From Isoetes taiwanensis (Eukaryota; Streptophyta; Lycopodiopsida; Isoetales; Isoetaceae), in the NCBI GenBank assembly GCA_021234155.1, contig JAJEKV010000002.1:39979841-40043840 (forward strand): a stretch of 64,000 bases of DNA. The letters are read 5' to 3'. The notes beneath the pieces are model-generated. The model was not told the DNA's origin. It searched no databases and was given only the letters and a program-made list of their open reading frames with translations. A program made the position numbers and the translations under genes. Below, in pieces: positions 46,916-59,530 of this stretch; within the stretch, counting starts at the first letter, position 1; every line of letters starts with the position of its first letter.

Positions 46916-47908
46916 AAATTTTAAAAGCCTTTCCTTAAGGGACGAGCATTCAACATGAGCCTTAGGATCTTAGACTCGATCAACGATCAAGATCTCACCA
47001 TATAAAAGCAATATGAGTCGTAGGATCTATTACATATAATTCCCAAAGCCATCTGGACCGTAGAATATGTGTCAAGCCACCTGAGCCGTAGGATCTCGGA
47101 TCGACGATCAGGATCAAGAGCAACCTGGGCCGTTAGATCGGTTACATATAACTCCCAAGCCATGTGCACCGTAGGATGTGTCCCAAACCAACGTGAGCCG
47201 TAGGATCTCGGACCGACGATCAGGATCGAATCAACCTGGACCGTAGGATCGCTTACATATAGTCTATACACAAACTCTCAAGCTATCTGGGCCGCACGAT
47301 ACGTCCCAAAGCTACGTGAGCCGTAGGATCTCGGATCAATGGTCGGATTCAAGAGAACAAACATAAGAACATATAATATTGAGGGCGACAAACATATATG
47401 CACCGTACCAAACCTCCCAAAGCCACGTGAGCCGTAGGATCTCGGATCAACGGTCGGATTGAGTGTTACAGACATAAGAACATATATATGTTATGATATA
47501 TATAGGATCTCGGATCAACGGTCGGATTGAGTGTTACAGACATAAGAACATATATATGTTATGATATATATATCATATATATATTGAGCGCGACAAACAT
47601 ATATGCACCGTACCAAACCTCCCAAAGCCACGTGAGCCATAGGATCTCGGATCAATGGTCGGATTGAGTGTTACAAACATAAGAACATATATATGTTATG
47701 ATATACAAGAAATTTAATGCGTCCTACGGCATTGTTCCAAATTTAGCATGTTCTTACGGTGCAAGGCCCTGTCGTGCTCTAGATAACCAATGATTCTACT
47801 GATATTCTCTTGTGATTCCTCTATATTCTTCAACATTCTATGTACTATATTTAGCATTCATGAAGATTCCCCTAGATTCTCTTAGAATTTTCTATTTTGA
47901 TTGAGGTG

Positions 47909-50900
47909 AAAACCGTTTACAGGATTTGGTGTTACGCAAACTGATTCAACTATCACTTTGACTGCATGACTTGCTTTCTTTTAGTCTTATAAAGTGCTTC
48001 CAAAGGCAGCACCTCCAGCCTTTGCGAGAAATCACCACTGCAGTTATGTAAACTGTACCCTCTTGGATTTCATATTTCATAAGCTTATATATACATCTCC
48101 TCAAGAATAACTATTTATATTGGTTCTTCTGTACATTTCAGATTTGAATAAGATGAAGAGGCAAGCTGATCTTATGAAGTTCTTGTCAAACAAGAATAAG
48201 GAAAGAGATGTAGTGGCCTCTTCTACCAAAGAAATGTGTAGTTGGCGAGTCCGCCATGCATATGGAAATAGAACATGCTCTATCCTTTAAGGATACAGAC
48301 AGGGATCTCCCTCCATCTTCATGTAGTCAAAATGAGGAGCAGCAAAATAAAGATGGGGAAGTTGACAATAGGAAGGCGAGGAAGGAGAGGAAAAAGAGAA
48401 AGAATGATTATGTCATTGGACGAGCATTCAAGAAAGAATGGTTGGCTGAATTTCCTGACTTAGAATCAGTTGATATTGCAGGCATTGAATATGCAAAGTG
48501 TAAAATTTGCACATGGGCATATGGGAGAGAGCATACAATGCAATGCAAATACGACAATATTTGCAAACATCATGGAAAGAAAAGGACCATGAAAGTAGAT
48601 GAGAATGGAGTAAAACACGGTTATCGAATGGGCAACTCGAAAACAAACATCAAAAGAACTTGAAGAAATATGAGCCGGATGGGATGGTGAGATAAAACGA
48701 TGGAAGATAAAATGACACGCCTGCATTTGCTATTTTCCTCGAAAGCAAGACCAAAAGGAGTACAATGCAAAGTGTATTCAAATGAGGGCTGTTTTTTTCT
48801 TACTCAACAGTGGTAGACCCATGAAACAGTATCCACAAATTAGAGAGCTTTTCTTATCCGTTGAATTATCATCATGCCCCGTGTTCCATTGGTCTATTCC
48901 AATAGGATGAGAATCTCTAAGCTTCATGAATGAGGCCTTCAAAGGCGAAGCCAGTACCATGATTCAAAGCTCCACTTTCTTGTCATTATCTATGGACGGT
49001 TACGTACCGTGGATAACACAAGTTGGGCTGCCATGCACCTCTATAATGTGGTTTGTTATGAACGGAAATCACATTTTGTTGGCATTTTTAAATTGAGCAT
49101 GAGTTCTGATGCCGAAACTCTCTACAACATCATTGTTCAACATCTTTCAAGTGTTGCTGATATGAGCGCAAGGGACTGCGCCAAGAAGTTAATATGTTTT
49201 GGAGCAGACGGTGCATCCGTGATGCAGGGAAATAGGACTGGCCTAGGGGTCAGAATCCAAACCAATTTGGCTCCTTATTTGCAGGTCATACATTGTATGA
49301 GCCACCGCACAAACTTAGCATACAAGGTAATTTCAGATTTTCCCAACATTAATAAAGTGGAATTGTTGATAAAGAAAGCATATAAGTTCTTCTGTAAGAG
49401 TCCGCAGAGATGTGCAACATTCAAGTCTTTTGCTGATGGAATAACCAAGGGAAACACGTTATTAAAGGATGTTGCCACACGATGGATTTCCTTGTATGCT
49501 CCTGTGAAACGCTTGTGCGAGGAATATGCCTCTTTGATTGCTGTAATTAATGAATTTACACTTAGTGATGATGGAGCTACGGCAACCAGCGCCAGTGAGC
49601 TTAATGTCCTCTTGACTGATGGAGAAACAATGTTCACATTGTTTGCGTTGGAACCATTACTGCACAAGCTTCATTATTTGATTTCCATTTCCCAAGATGG
49701 AAACATATTCATCCCAGAGTATACCACTGCAAGAAAGATGATGCAAAATCAAATTGAAAGTTTGTATGTTGATGATGTAAGGACTGGGCAGAGTTGCTTT
49801 GAGAAAGGTGATAAGAAAACTTTTAAATTATGGAACCAGTTTGTTCAAATTGGATCTGTCGACACCTTTCTATCATACAATGAAATGGATGTACTATGTG
49901 CTGATGTGAGAGAGAAGCACATCAAATTATATCTGAAAAAGCCTCGTGGACGAGGCAATCGTCCAATAAAATCAGATTTCAAAAGGGATGATTTTGGCTG
50001 GATTGTGGAGAAGGTCAAGCACGACATGGCAAAGGTATCTCATTCTCGTCACGTCACTCTTACATAATTCTGATTTCTGACATTGATGTTTGTAGGTTGC
50101 AAATGCTTTGGCAGCTGAGTTACGCACTCGTTTCCCACCGGATGAAGTGTTGGATGCAATAGGCATTGTTTTTCCACACTGTTGGAACAATGCACTTTCA
50201 GAGGAAGGTATTGCAAAATCATTTACTGCCAAAGGTAAGGTAATAGAGGAAAACTTTTGTGGTAGAAAAAGTTTTAGTGATGGGCAGATCGGAGGACTTC
50301 TAGATTATGATAAGTTGAAGGAGCAAGCTCCTCTATTTGGGAAGACAATGTACCAGCAGTTTGCAGAACTTGAGGACCCGCTAGAATTTGGTGCAGTAAC
50401 TCGTTTATGGCAGAAGCTTAGCTCAAATAGTCTTTTGCGTGTGGCCATCTCTGAGTATTTCAAACTTGCAGAGTTATGTTTGTGCATGGTATTGGGCAGT
50501 GTACAAGACGAGAGGTGTTTCTCCACAATGAATTTTATAAAGAACAAGCTTAGGAACAGACTTGATGGGAACCTGGATGCGACAATGAGATTGTATTCTT
50601 GCTACCATACTATTTATGATTTTCCTTACGAAAAGGCCTTCCAACTTTGGTCTGATTCTTGCAAACGCAGAGGGGTAAGTAAAGTTCATTCTCTAGCTCC
50701 TGAAATGCATGAACAAACTGAACGTTTTGATGTGGAAGAAGGCAATGGGATAGGCGCTTCTTATTCTTTTGAATGAGTATGTTCTTTCTTAATTTGCTTT
50801 CTATCATATTCTATCTTATTGTGCGCATTTTAATTGTGTGTACATGGTTGCAGCTATGTTAGTGACTGCAGTGGTTTGGCTGCAGTGATAATCATAATGC
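47909..50900 (+). mobile_element. hAT-superfamily DNA transposon
   Basis: The composite repeat is cut at 47908, within a segment that continues uninterrupted at 46256, so new sequence was inserted here. The insertion holds the hAT transposase gene at 48153-50776. Clear terminal inverted repeats and an 8-bp target duplication were not found; the right end is uncertain and may lie anywhere up to about 52770. Confidence 0.6.
48153..50776 (+). pseudogene. hAT transposase with zinc-finger N-terminus
   Basis: The first piece, MKRQADLMKFLSNKNKERD, starts at 48153. After a frame change near 48270 a TTF/BED-like finger follows (AKCKICTWAY near 48495, then CKYDNICKHHGKK). A gap with broken frames at 48664-49008 falls where the first catalytic Asp should be. 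The long exon 49009-50034 carries ICFGADGASVMQG, VIHCMSHRTNLAYK and ATRWISLY, typical of ZNF862/hAT-like RNase H cores. A 61-bp intron (50035-50095, GT-AG, phase 0) joins VKHDMAK to VANALAAEL. The last exon to 50776 has the hAT dimerisation motif, DERCFSTMNFIKNKLRNRL. The C-terminal 560 codons are open; only the N-terminal part is broken, so decay looks recent. Confidence 0.85.
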
Positions 50901-52770
50901 AGGTGTTGAACCTAAGGTAAGCACATATTACTGTTCTGCTGATTTGATCACATAATACATCAGAAAGTTCGCAATCTTCTATTCAAGAACAGTTTCAAGA
51001 GTGAGTATGTCTTCTAGAATATGCATTGCAGAGTAGTTTCAGAACCCCAAGCCTTTCAATCCATCTAAACCATAAGATACTGCTTTGTTTTTTTGCATTT
51101 GAGGTTTATTATATGTATGTAACTGACGATTTAGAATGTCACATAGATACTAAGGTTTTTCTGGTTTTCTCTGCTTCTTTTCAGGTTTGTCTCAGATTTA
51201 CAAGTTAACATGCATGCAGGCATGGATATGTTGAAAACCAGCAGACTTATAGCCATTGCCATTAATTATTTTTTGCATGTGTCAATATCTTGTATTGCTA
51301 GTTAGCCATGGCAATAGATAAATTTTTAAACAGGTAGAAATGGTGTAGAAACAGGGTTCATGTGATTTAGCAGACAAGATTCTTGAGATTCTTTACATCA
51401 GCCGAAATAATCTCTGTGATGTGCATGAAGAGAACTATAAGGTCAGACTTTTCCTTTTGAACGAAAACCTTTGTTCATTTCATCGTATTCTTGTCTAAAG
51501 TCTTCTGATGTTATGATTATGAATGAGCATGGCCATTACCTTAATATTTACTGTGACTGGCAAGGCTACTGTCAGCCGGATTGGGTGTAGTTGCTAGGAA
51601 TTTTACTGAGTGTAGTTGCAGCCAAAAATTTAATATAGACTCCATCCATTTGCGGAACAGAGTTTCCGGAACAGAGTCGGATCTTTTCTATCCTTTCCGA
51701 GTTCAATCCGATCTATCTTCCCAGTTCATATTTCGAACTAAATGGGAAATTTTGCCATTAACAATTACATTCATAATATTCATTCATTGTATACCCAAAC
51801 GGGCTGCCTAAAACTCGCGTTTGTATGCTCATAAAAAACAAGGACCCTACATAATAAGGTAGGCAATGCTCCATTTATGTATAAGAAGTTATAAGGTATC
51901 GTATTGGAACTGCTATAACTGAGAATGACAAACTTGTCTAGTCAGTAAGAAGCAGTGTGATAAGAATTAATACACTTGTTAGAAGAAGTTATTCTATGAT
52001 TTTTGTATGGAAAGATTGAACTACAATTTTGATGCACTCTTAAAAAAAGATTATAAGCTTAAGAGCTTAATTGTTTTATGCCCATTAATTGAATTTCTAT
52101 AGAGGCTTATAAGCTCTTGAGCTATGGCGTAACCATGGTGGCCACGGGCTGCCTGATTGTAAGTTATACCCAAACTCGCGTTTTAAAAATAAAATTCCTT
52201 ATTCCCTTGCTTCAAATTCAATGTCCCCTCTTTACTTAATTCAAATTCAATCCCTTTACTTACAAATGACTTATAAATGTCTCCTCTTGGAGTAGGAAAT
52301 ACCTCCATGGGAAGTTTTGCAACTTGCATCAAACCCCTTTTTACCATAAACATTGTAGGATTTAGAAGTCATGCATGTTAATTTTTTTGGATTGCATGTA
52401 GGGGAAACCCATGTGAGAGAATGTGGAAAAAAACTCTAGACACTAGGGGCGATGTTAACTTAATCATGTTGGCCACACTACTTTTGAAGTATATACTAGG
52501 TAATTTCCATCTCGAGGGCCATTATGCCACTTATGAAAAAAACCACATCAAAGTTCTTTCCAGCTAATATTTGGGTCCTGAATTTCGTATAGAATCGCCA
52601 AACAATAGAAATTTTTTTATTTTTATAACTGAAGTTTAGCCAAACAAAAGAAAGTACAGGCGGCAAAAAATAGAAAGTTTAGCTAAACATTAGAAGCTTT
52701 GACCTCAACTTTGGACCTAGTTTAGCCAAGTCTATTTCATCACTTTAAAAATATAGTGTCCTTAATTTTT
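50901..52770. other. Right flank of the hAT element, no gene seen
   Basis: Low coding signal. Splice-like CAG/GTAAG pairs near 50900-50920 might be untranslated exons of the transposon transcript. Nothing else recognised. Confidence 0.3.
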
Positions 52771-53280
52771 TCCCTGGTTCGAATCCCTCCAATAACATAA
52801 AAATTTTTAAAAGCCTTCCTTAAGGGACGAGCATTCAACATGAGCCTTAGGATCTTAGACTCGATCAACGATCAAGATCTCACCAGATAAAAGCAATATG
52901 AGCCTAGGATCTATTACATATAATTCCTAAAGCCATCTGGACCGTAGGATATGTGCCAAGCCACCTGAGCCATAGGATCTCGGATCGACGATCAGGATCA
53001 AGAGCAACTTGGGTCGTTAGATCGATTACATATAATTCCCAAGCCATGTGCACCATAGGATGTGTCCCAAACCAACGTGAGCCGTAGGATCTGGGACCGA
53101 CGATCAAGATCAAATCAACCTGGACCGTAAGATCGCTTACATATAGTCTATACACAAACTCCTAAGCCATCTGGGCTGCACGATACGTCCCAAAACCACG
53201 TGAACCGTAGGATCTCGGATCAACGGCCGGATTCAACAGGACAAACATAAGAACATATATATGTTAGATATATATATATT
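52771..53280. repeat. Composite tandem repeat, part 2
   Basis: Begins with a truncated tRNA-like head (B box at 52775-52786) and continues with the CCGTAGGAT array, parallel to 46900-47400. The repeat is then cut at 53280 by the LINE on the minus strand. Confidence 0.75.
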
Positions 53281-53319
53281 TTTTTTGAAGGACGACAAGC
53301 TTTATTCACCAAGTAAGAA

Positions 53320-56300
53320 CTAGAGCAACATAAAATGCAAAGACAGGATTATAACCCCAGTGGACAAACCGATCCAACTGAGCACAACCACCTGCCTATG
53401 CAAAAGAATGAATCTGAAGGTAAGTATGCGGATCGGTACTTTCTTCTCTTGATCAAGAGAAGAACAATTGTAAGCCATAACAATTTTATTTTGCGCCCCA
53501 TGAAGAACAATCTCATCCGCAGATATCACGCCCTTAAAGATAAAAACCTCCTTCTCTTCAGATTGACCATAAAAGTCACCACATGCGAGATGAAAAGCTC
53601 GTTTTTTGTAGTTTGTGCCACGCGATCGGGATAGATAGCAAGCAAAATTTCTTTGGCTAGATCGAGACATGCCAAATAGGGTCAACAACCAAGACCATGC
53701 CTGCCGAAGCCGCTCACACAAGAAAAAACAATGCTTACTACTCTCAACCCTTTGCAGGCATAAAGGACAGAGCTCTGAAATCCGATTATCCATTTTATGG
53801 ACCAACTTTGTTGACTCGAGGCATCTATGAATCACTTGCCACCACAAAACTACTACTTTGGGATGAAGCAGCTTATCACATACCCATATCCAAACACTTT
53901 TCCATTGTGGCTGAGGGACCTGAAGATGCCACCTATTAGATGGAGGCAGGATTTCAGAATGCACAAGCAGTTTATACACAGAAGACACAAACCGCCCTGG
54001 CTGGATATCTTGATGGCAACCCCATACGACTACCTCAATTTGTGGACCAAAATCCTGTGGCAATAATGCAGCAATATGATTCCAGATGACTCTGTCCCAT
54101 CTGTACAACAAGAACTTTGTTCTAAATGCTTCCCATGACATGAGATGACCAGACTCGTACCAAGCTGCAATAGTGCTTATACCAGCTGCTATCCATCGAC
54201 GTTGTGTCTTTGGATGAACAACCACACTTAGAGGCACATTATCCGGGTGTCCGCAAAGGAATCCACCAAAGATGGAGTGGACAATCAAGACATGCCTCAG
54301 GATTAATATGGAAAAGAGACCTGACAGTGTCCCAAGCAGCAAGCAACCCCTTTAGAAAGGGGGACGCATTAGGATACGAATGTATATGATAAAGCAAAGC
54401 CCAAGGAAGGAGGGGCTTAATGGTGGCCTTATGAAATGGGAGACAATCTTTGAATCATTTGCACCAACAACCTCGGGCCGGAAGAATCATCCTTACCAAT
54501 GAGAATCCTCCAAATAAACTTTGATATCATCACCTTGCTTTGGAGGTGAAAATCCAACATACCAAGCCCACCGGTGCCTTAGGTCTAATGCATTTCACCC
54601 AAGCTACCTTGACCCTTTGCTCCTAACTCATTTCCACCCCAAATAAAATTTTCGACGATACGCACAATCTCCTCCATCTTACACCGCATGGAGCTAATAG
54701 AGCGAGGCGCCATGTAAACATGAGTATTACTAAGAACACATTTAGCCACGGTGATTCTCTAGGGCATGGGCAGTTTAGTCAGTATTCCACCAAAACAAAT
54801 GCTTTTGCAACCCACTAATGATTTCATCCCACGATCCGAAAGCGTAGACGTGAATTCCAACCGGGATACTAAGCAACTTTGTGGTATTGCCATGCGAAGA
54901 AGAATCTTCCATGGAGAGTCCAAAATCTGAGGGAGGGATGGGACTGTCCCAACGCCCACAAAGTCGTACATTTTTGCCACCCTACAAGAAGAACTCGATG
55001 CTAAGGAGAATGTGTCTAATAATAGCTTAGCATTATAAAGATTCTCAGCCTCGGCAATTAGGAACAAAAAAGTGTCATCGGCATATTGGTTACATACCTC
55101 TTGAGAACCATCGTCCATTGGGAGGCCTTGAATAATGCCATCTTGGGTAGCCACGGAGAAGAGCTGGGATAATACTTCTGCCACAATTGTGAAAAGCAAG
55201 GGTGCTAAGGGACAGCCTTGCCGAATTCCTCTACCCACTACAAAAATATCAGATGGCTCGCCCTGGACAGTAGATCTGGCTGATGTATGGAGCTTCATGA
55301 CATTCCTTGTGAATGATTCCCCAAATCCAAGTGCAAGAAGGCACTTCTCCAAGAAACCCCAATCAACACTATCGTAAGCTTTAGCAAAATCAAGCTTAAG
55401 ATACACTGCTCTATGACCCTGTAACCGGACCCAATATATTCCTTCATATGCAGCAGCCATGTTGTTGAGAATACAACGACGAGGGAGAAAACCAGATTGT
55501 GTTGACGAGATAGCATCAGCCAAGATGTCTCGGACTCTTTCTGCCAATGTCTTAGCAAAGATCTTGTATACAGAGGAAAGCAATGTAATAGGTCGCCAGT
55601 CAGAAATAGTCTTGGATTCCTTGCTCTTTGGAATGAGAGAGATACAACCTGTATTCAAAATCTTATCAAGGCTCCTAAATCTCTGAAACTCACAAAAGGC
55701 ATCATATATGTCATCCTCCAACCAGTCCCAACACTTCTGAAAGAATTCAATAGGAAAGCCATCAAGACCAGGGCATTTGTCCCTTTTCAAGAGAGCCACA
55801 ACTACTTTTAAGTCCTCCTTCATGATATTGGACTCAAGAAGCAACCTCTGCTCTTCAGAAACAATGCGACGCACCTTAGTCAACACGGCCAATTGCATGT
55901 CCTTCTGAAAGGGCAATGGGTGTCGTGCAAAGAATGAAGAGAAGTGATGATGAAGATACTGCTTAAGATTCACCGGATCGGAGATAAGAGCGCCATCTGG
56001 CAACACCAAAGAATGTATAGAAGTGGCGAGCTTCCTTCTTCTTGCAGCTGCAAAAAAGAACCGGGTACATCTATCTCCGTCCTGAACCACTGCAACCCTG
56101 CCTTCACCTTGGCTTCAGTAACTTTTACAGTTTCCATAGCCTTGATCTGAGATAATAACTCCTTTTCTCTGACTCCATTAGTATGGCCACGAGCATGGAG
56201 TACTTCTAATTCCTAGTACAATGCAGTCAATAGTCCTCTAACTTCAGCAGCTCTGACTCTCCCATATTCTTTTGCAAATGACTTCACTGCAGACAATGCT

Positions 56301-57697
56301 GCGACAACCCCAGACATGCCCCTACAAGGTGAGAAGGCCCGAGACCAAGCCCGACTACAGCCAAGTTTGAACTCATCATCCTCCAAGTACTTGCAATTAA
56401 ACTTAAAGTAGGTCCTGGTAGGTCGATGACAATTAGCCACATCATTAGTTAGGAGTTGTGGATTATGATCAGACACGGAGCTATCCAGAAGATTTGAGCG
56501 ACGAAAATCCGCTAGTCGAGCAGCTGCACAAGCATTAAAGTATCCTCTATCATGCCTTGCATAAGCTCTGCCAGCTCCCGTCCAACCATTACACCACGTA
56601 AAGGACTGATCACCATCAATCTCTATAAGCTGACCATCATGTAAAAGGCGTAGCCATTGTTCTCGCTCGAATCCTTGCACTACTTCAGAGCCGCGACCAC
56701 TTCTATCTCTTTCCAGCTCGACCATATTAAAGTCGCCAACGAGCAACCATGCAACATTCTGCCCAAGCTGACGAACTTTACTCCTCAGAGTTGTCCACAA
56801 AGCACCACGCTGACGAGGTCTATTATGAGCATATACATTTATCAAACCCCATTCTTGGCCCTTATCTTTCCATTTGATTATTATCCACCGCCCGAACCTA
56901 TCTGTTTGAGTAAAAGTGACATCCACAGAAGATTTCCACGCAGTAAGCACACCCGCCTTAGATGCATCAGCAGCAGACACCAAGACATTATAGTCATGTC
57001 CAAATACATTAGCTACTTTATGTACATCACCTCGGCGGCATTTATGCTCTTGAAGGCAACAAAAGGTCATAGAAAACTTAGACATGTAAAGAGACAACCT
57101 GCATTAGGGTTTTTTTGAGATTAAAAAAGGGCCTTCAAAACATGCCAACTAAGCCAAATGAAGATAAATGAACTACCAATCAGAAATTAGAGCCTGACGG
57201 GTCCAGTCAGCAAAACTGTTATAACTAACTCACTGGATCACATTTTCTAGCATAACTATTGATAGAAAAGTCCAAATGAGCTCTCGTGTAGTGCAATAGA
57301 TAGATCTAATTGAGATCTTTCCAACCTTAGGTGCTTTGCACATATTTTAACCACTTATGATTGTCAAAACTCCAAAAAATATGGTTTTTACTATCCTACG
57401 GTGCTAAAAGATATGCAAACCACCCAAGGTTGGAAAGATCTCAATGAGATCTATCTATGGCACCAAACAAGAGGTCATTTGGACTTTTCTATCAACACTT
57501 ATGCTAGAAAATGTGATCCAGTGAGTTAGTTATAACTGTTTTGCTGACTGGATTACCAGTTCTGTTTTCTGATTGGTAGTTCATATAGCTTAGTCAGCAG
57601 TTCTTAGAAGGCCCTTTTATGATCTCAAAAAATCCCTAATGCTTCTTTTACTTGGGGAAGAAGCTACTCCCCTCACATTCCAAGACAACAGGTTCAT
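53320..57697 (-). pseudogene. LINE ORF2: endonuclease, RT, zinc knuckle
   Basis: The ATG at 57697 starts MNLLSWNVRGVASSPS, the APE-type endonuclease start. After the MITE (57642-57101) the domain resumes with MTFCCLQEHKCRRGD, LLVGDFNMVE and the SDHNPQLL block. The reverse transcriptase (about 56090-54900) has GFPIEFFQKCWDW, YLKLDFAKAYDSVDW, GIRQGCPLAPLLFT and the catalytic YADD (NQYADDTFLF). The C-terminus (54342-53500) has the zf-RVT type CPLCLQRVESSKHCFFLC. Lesions: a TAG near 56216 in frame (LY-stop-ELEVLH), a one-base frame change near 56095 and another between 54759 and 54342, plus further breaks near 53650. Inactive. Confidence 0.85.
57101..57642. mobile_element. 542-bp palindromic MITE inside LINE ORF2
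   Basis: The arms GCATTAGGG...TTTTTTGAGAT at 57101 and their complement ending at 57642 extend inward about 230 bp with small gaps (for example the AACTACCAATCAG and GTTATAACTAACTCACTGGA segments pair with their complements). The two halves form one long foldback. It interrupts the endonuclease between SWNVRGVASSPSK and RLSLYMSKF, so it inserted after the LINE. The target duplication is not clear. Confidence 0.85.
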
Positions 57698-59316
57698 GTG
57701 GCCAAAATATTATGTTCCACCTCCATACCAATAGAGCCAGCATCAACCATGTCTATCTCGCATGGTTCTGAAGGGAGGTCAGCCCACCTCGTCCTGGAAA
57801 TTGGCAAGGGGGAGCCTCCTCTCTGTTCCACCCTTCCATTGTTTTGTTCAGCACTTGGTGAGGGAGAGCCTCCTCTCTGCTCTACCCCCCCATTATTTTG
57901 TTGACTAGCCTTATTGCGTGCGGCTCTTTTCCAATTAACATTTGTCCATCCCTCTTGGGCATTTTCATGATGCTGTTGTACACTTTCATGCCACTCTTGC
58001 AATTCCTGGATCTTCTGTAACTTAGCCCTAGCATCCTCTTCAAAAGCTGGAGTATGCACAATCTTCTGTGGGATAGTAGTTCTAGCAGCAGATGGAGTAG
58101 CAACCACAGAGGTAGTAGTAGCATTGGCAGAAGGGACAACAGAGGGTAAAGGGGACTTAACAGAAGTAGGAGGCATAGAGGAAGAAGGGACCATTACAGG
58201 GCGATCTCTCTTAGCACGAAAATTTGCAAATAAAGCAAGTTGAGGAAATAAATCAGCAAGCTGAGGGCCATTGAGCAATTGCAAAGCATACTTCAGAAAG
58301 ATAGGGCCACTTTTCACAACCACACAGTCAGGAAGACTACGACCAGAAGGAAGAGAGACACAAATTTTAGCACCATCAACAATAGAATGGGCCAGATGAG
58401 TACCCAGACCATTAGCAATACTGATAAGAAACTCCGGCACCAAGAGATCAGGAGGAAGATTTGAAATAGAAAACCAACATGGCATCCTAAGAGCACGAGC
58501 CATACCAGGAGAAAATCCAGGCGAGTAAGGCTGGTACAAAATATAATCACTCTACATTGGGTCCACACCACGTGCCACCAGTTGCTCCACAGCCACAGCA
58601 TCATCAAAAACGATCAAAAAGAACTTCTTATCCAGCATCTTTAAAGTACGATAAGGTGGCAACCCTAATCTCCGAAGATGACTAGTCAACCAATAGCCAA
58701 GCTTCCTAGCGTCAAGAAATGCTCCAGTATATTGACCAACCACACTAAACGACAACAAGTTACTAATACACTTCTTGTGTAAGTCATGATCAATCTCGAC
58801 CACATTTTACCCAGATGCTTGAAGAGTATTCTTACACATTTCAGGCTGATAGAAAACTTCAACAGGAGGTAACTGAAGCTCCAAGTGAGTCTCCTTTGCT
58901 CACAACTCAACCAAAAGATTACTGAGATCTCTTTTATTATCCTGAATCATCACATCAATAGCTGTAGCAATACGCACAGCAGACGTAGTTGATGATAAGT
59001 TCTTCTTGATCCAATCACTAAAGCGCTCCCTGCTAGCATTTACTCAAGAAGTTGAGGACCTCCAAGGAAGTGGACGGGACTGATCTTTGTTAGAATTGGC
59101 ACCAGCTGGCGCCGAGGCACCATCCACACAAGCATTACCGCTATTCAAAGCACTTGTACGCTTCGGTGCACCAGCCGAGGGTGCCAAAGCAGGAAAATCA
59201 CCGTCTTGAAAGACATTCTCACTATAAGCCAGAGGGTTAACATGCAATGCCAAATTTGCCCCCTGCACCGGCATGGATACAGGAGGTTTTGCAGGCAGCT
59301 TGGAAGTTGACGCCAT
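57694..59316 (-). pseudogene. LINE ORF1 (DUF4283-like), four stops, no indels
   Basis: One reading frame of 541 codons from ATG 59316 (MASTSKLPAKPPV) to TGA at 57694-57696. Internal stops are a TGA at 59044, a TGA at about 58901, a TAA at about 58804 and a TAG at about 58549; no frameshift separates them. The middle (FLIVFDDAVAVEQLVARG through ISNLPPDLLVPEFL) fits the DUF4283 domain of plant LINE ORF1 proteins. The C-terminus has two copies of a Q-N-N-G-x-V-E-Q-R-G-G-S-P repeat. The ORF1 stop and the ORF2 start overlap as ATGA, which suits reinitiation of translation. Confidence 0.8.
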
Positions 59317-59530
59317 AGAGCCGAAATTTTCAGGGCCGAAAAAGCTATCAGCCGGAGCCTAAAACCTGTGATGCTAGACACCGTTGGAAAGAGCTCTGAA
59401 TCAGCTTTCCAACGAGCCAAAAAACACCGTAATCCGAGGTCTGTAGCTCAAGATATGAATACAAACGTAAAGCAGCCTCCGGCAGAAACCCTAGGGCGCA
59501 TCCATCTTCTTCCTCCTCCGTTCGCAAGCT

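Larger units (their letters stand above)
44800..47908. repeat. Composite tandem repeat, part 1
   Basis: Three kinds of segment recur. Alpha (44818-45000, 45980-46210, 47704-47905) each time follows a TA-rich run and starts acaagaaa, then has TCCTACGGCGCATTGTTCCA-like sequence. An AT-rich segment follows (45080-45420, 46370-46800) with many CCCTTAGATT-type words. Then come a tRNA-like head (45470-45540, 46843-46915) and an array of CCGTAGGAT/CTCGGATCAACGGTCG words (45580-45800, 46960-47700). The distance between tRNA-like heads is about 1.37 kb. A (TA)n run fills 45891-45982. The repeat stops abruptly at 47908. Confidence 0.75.
53281..59530 (-). mobile_element. Near full-length L1-type LINE
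   Basis: Order on the minus strand: 5' UTR (59530-59317), ORF1 (59316-57694), ORF2 (57697-about 53400), 3' UTR with AATAAAGC-like sequence and an A8 tail at 53281-53288. It inserted into the composite repeat, whose TA-rich segment is at the left flank. A target duplication was not found. A 542-bp MITE sits in ORF2. Confidence 0.85.

Noticed and set aside
44800-47700. CRISPR array suggested by regularly spaced CCGTAGGAT words
   Set aside because: The spacing is irregular, the context is eukaryotic, and the words belong to a plant-type satellite or SINE array.
53281-59530. Target-site duplication of the L1-type LINE
   Set aside because: The TA-rich left flank and the sequence after the 5' UTR share no convincing direct repeat.
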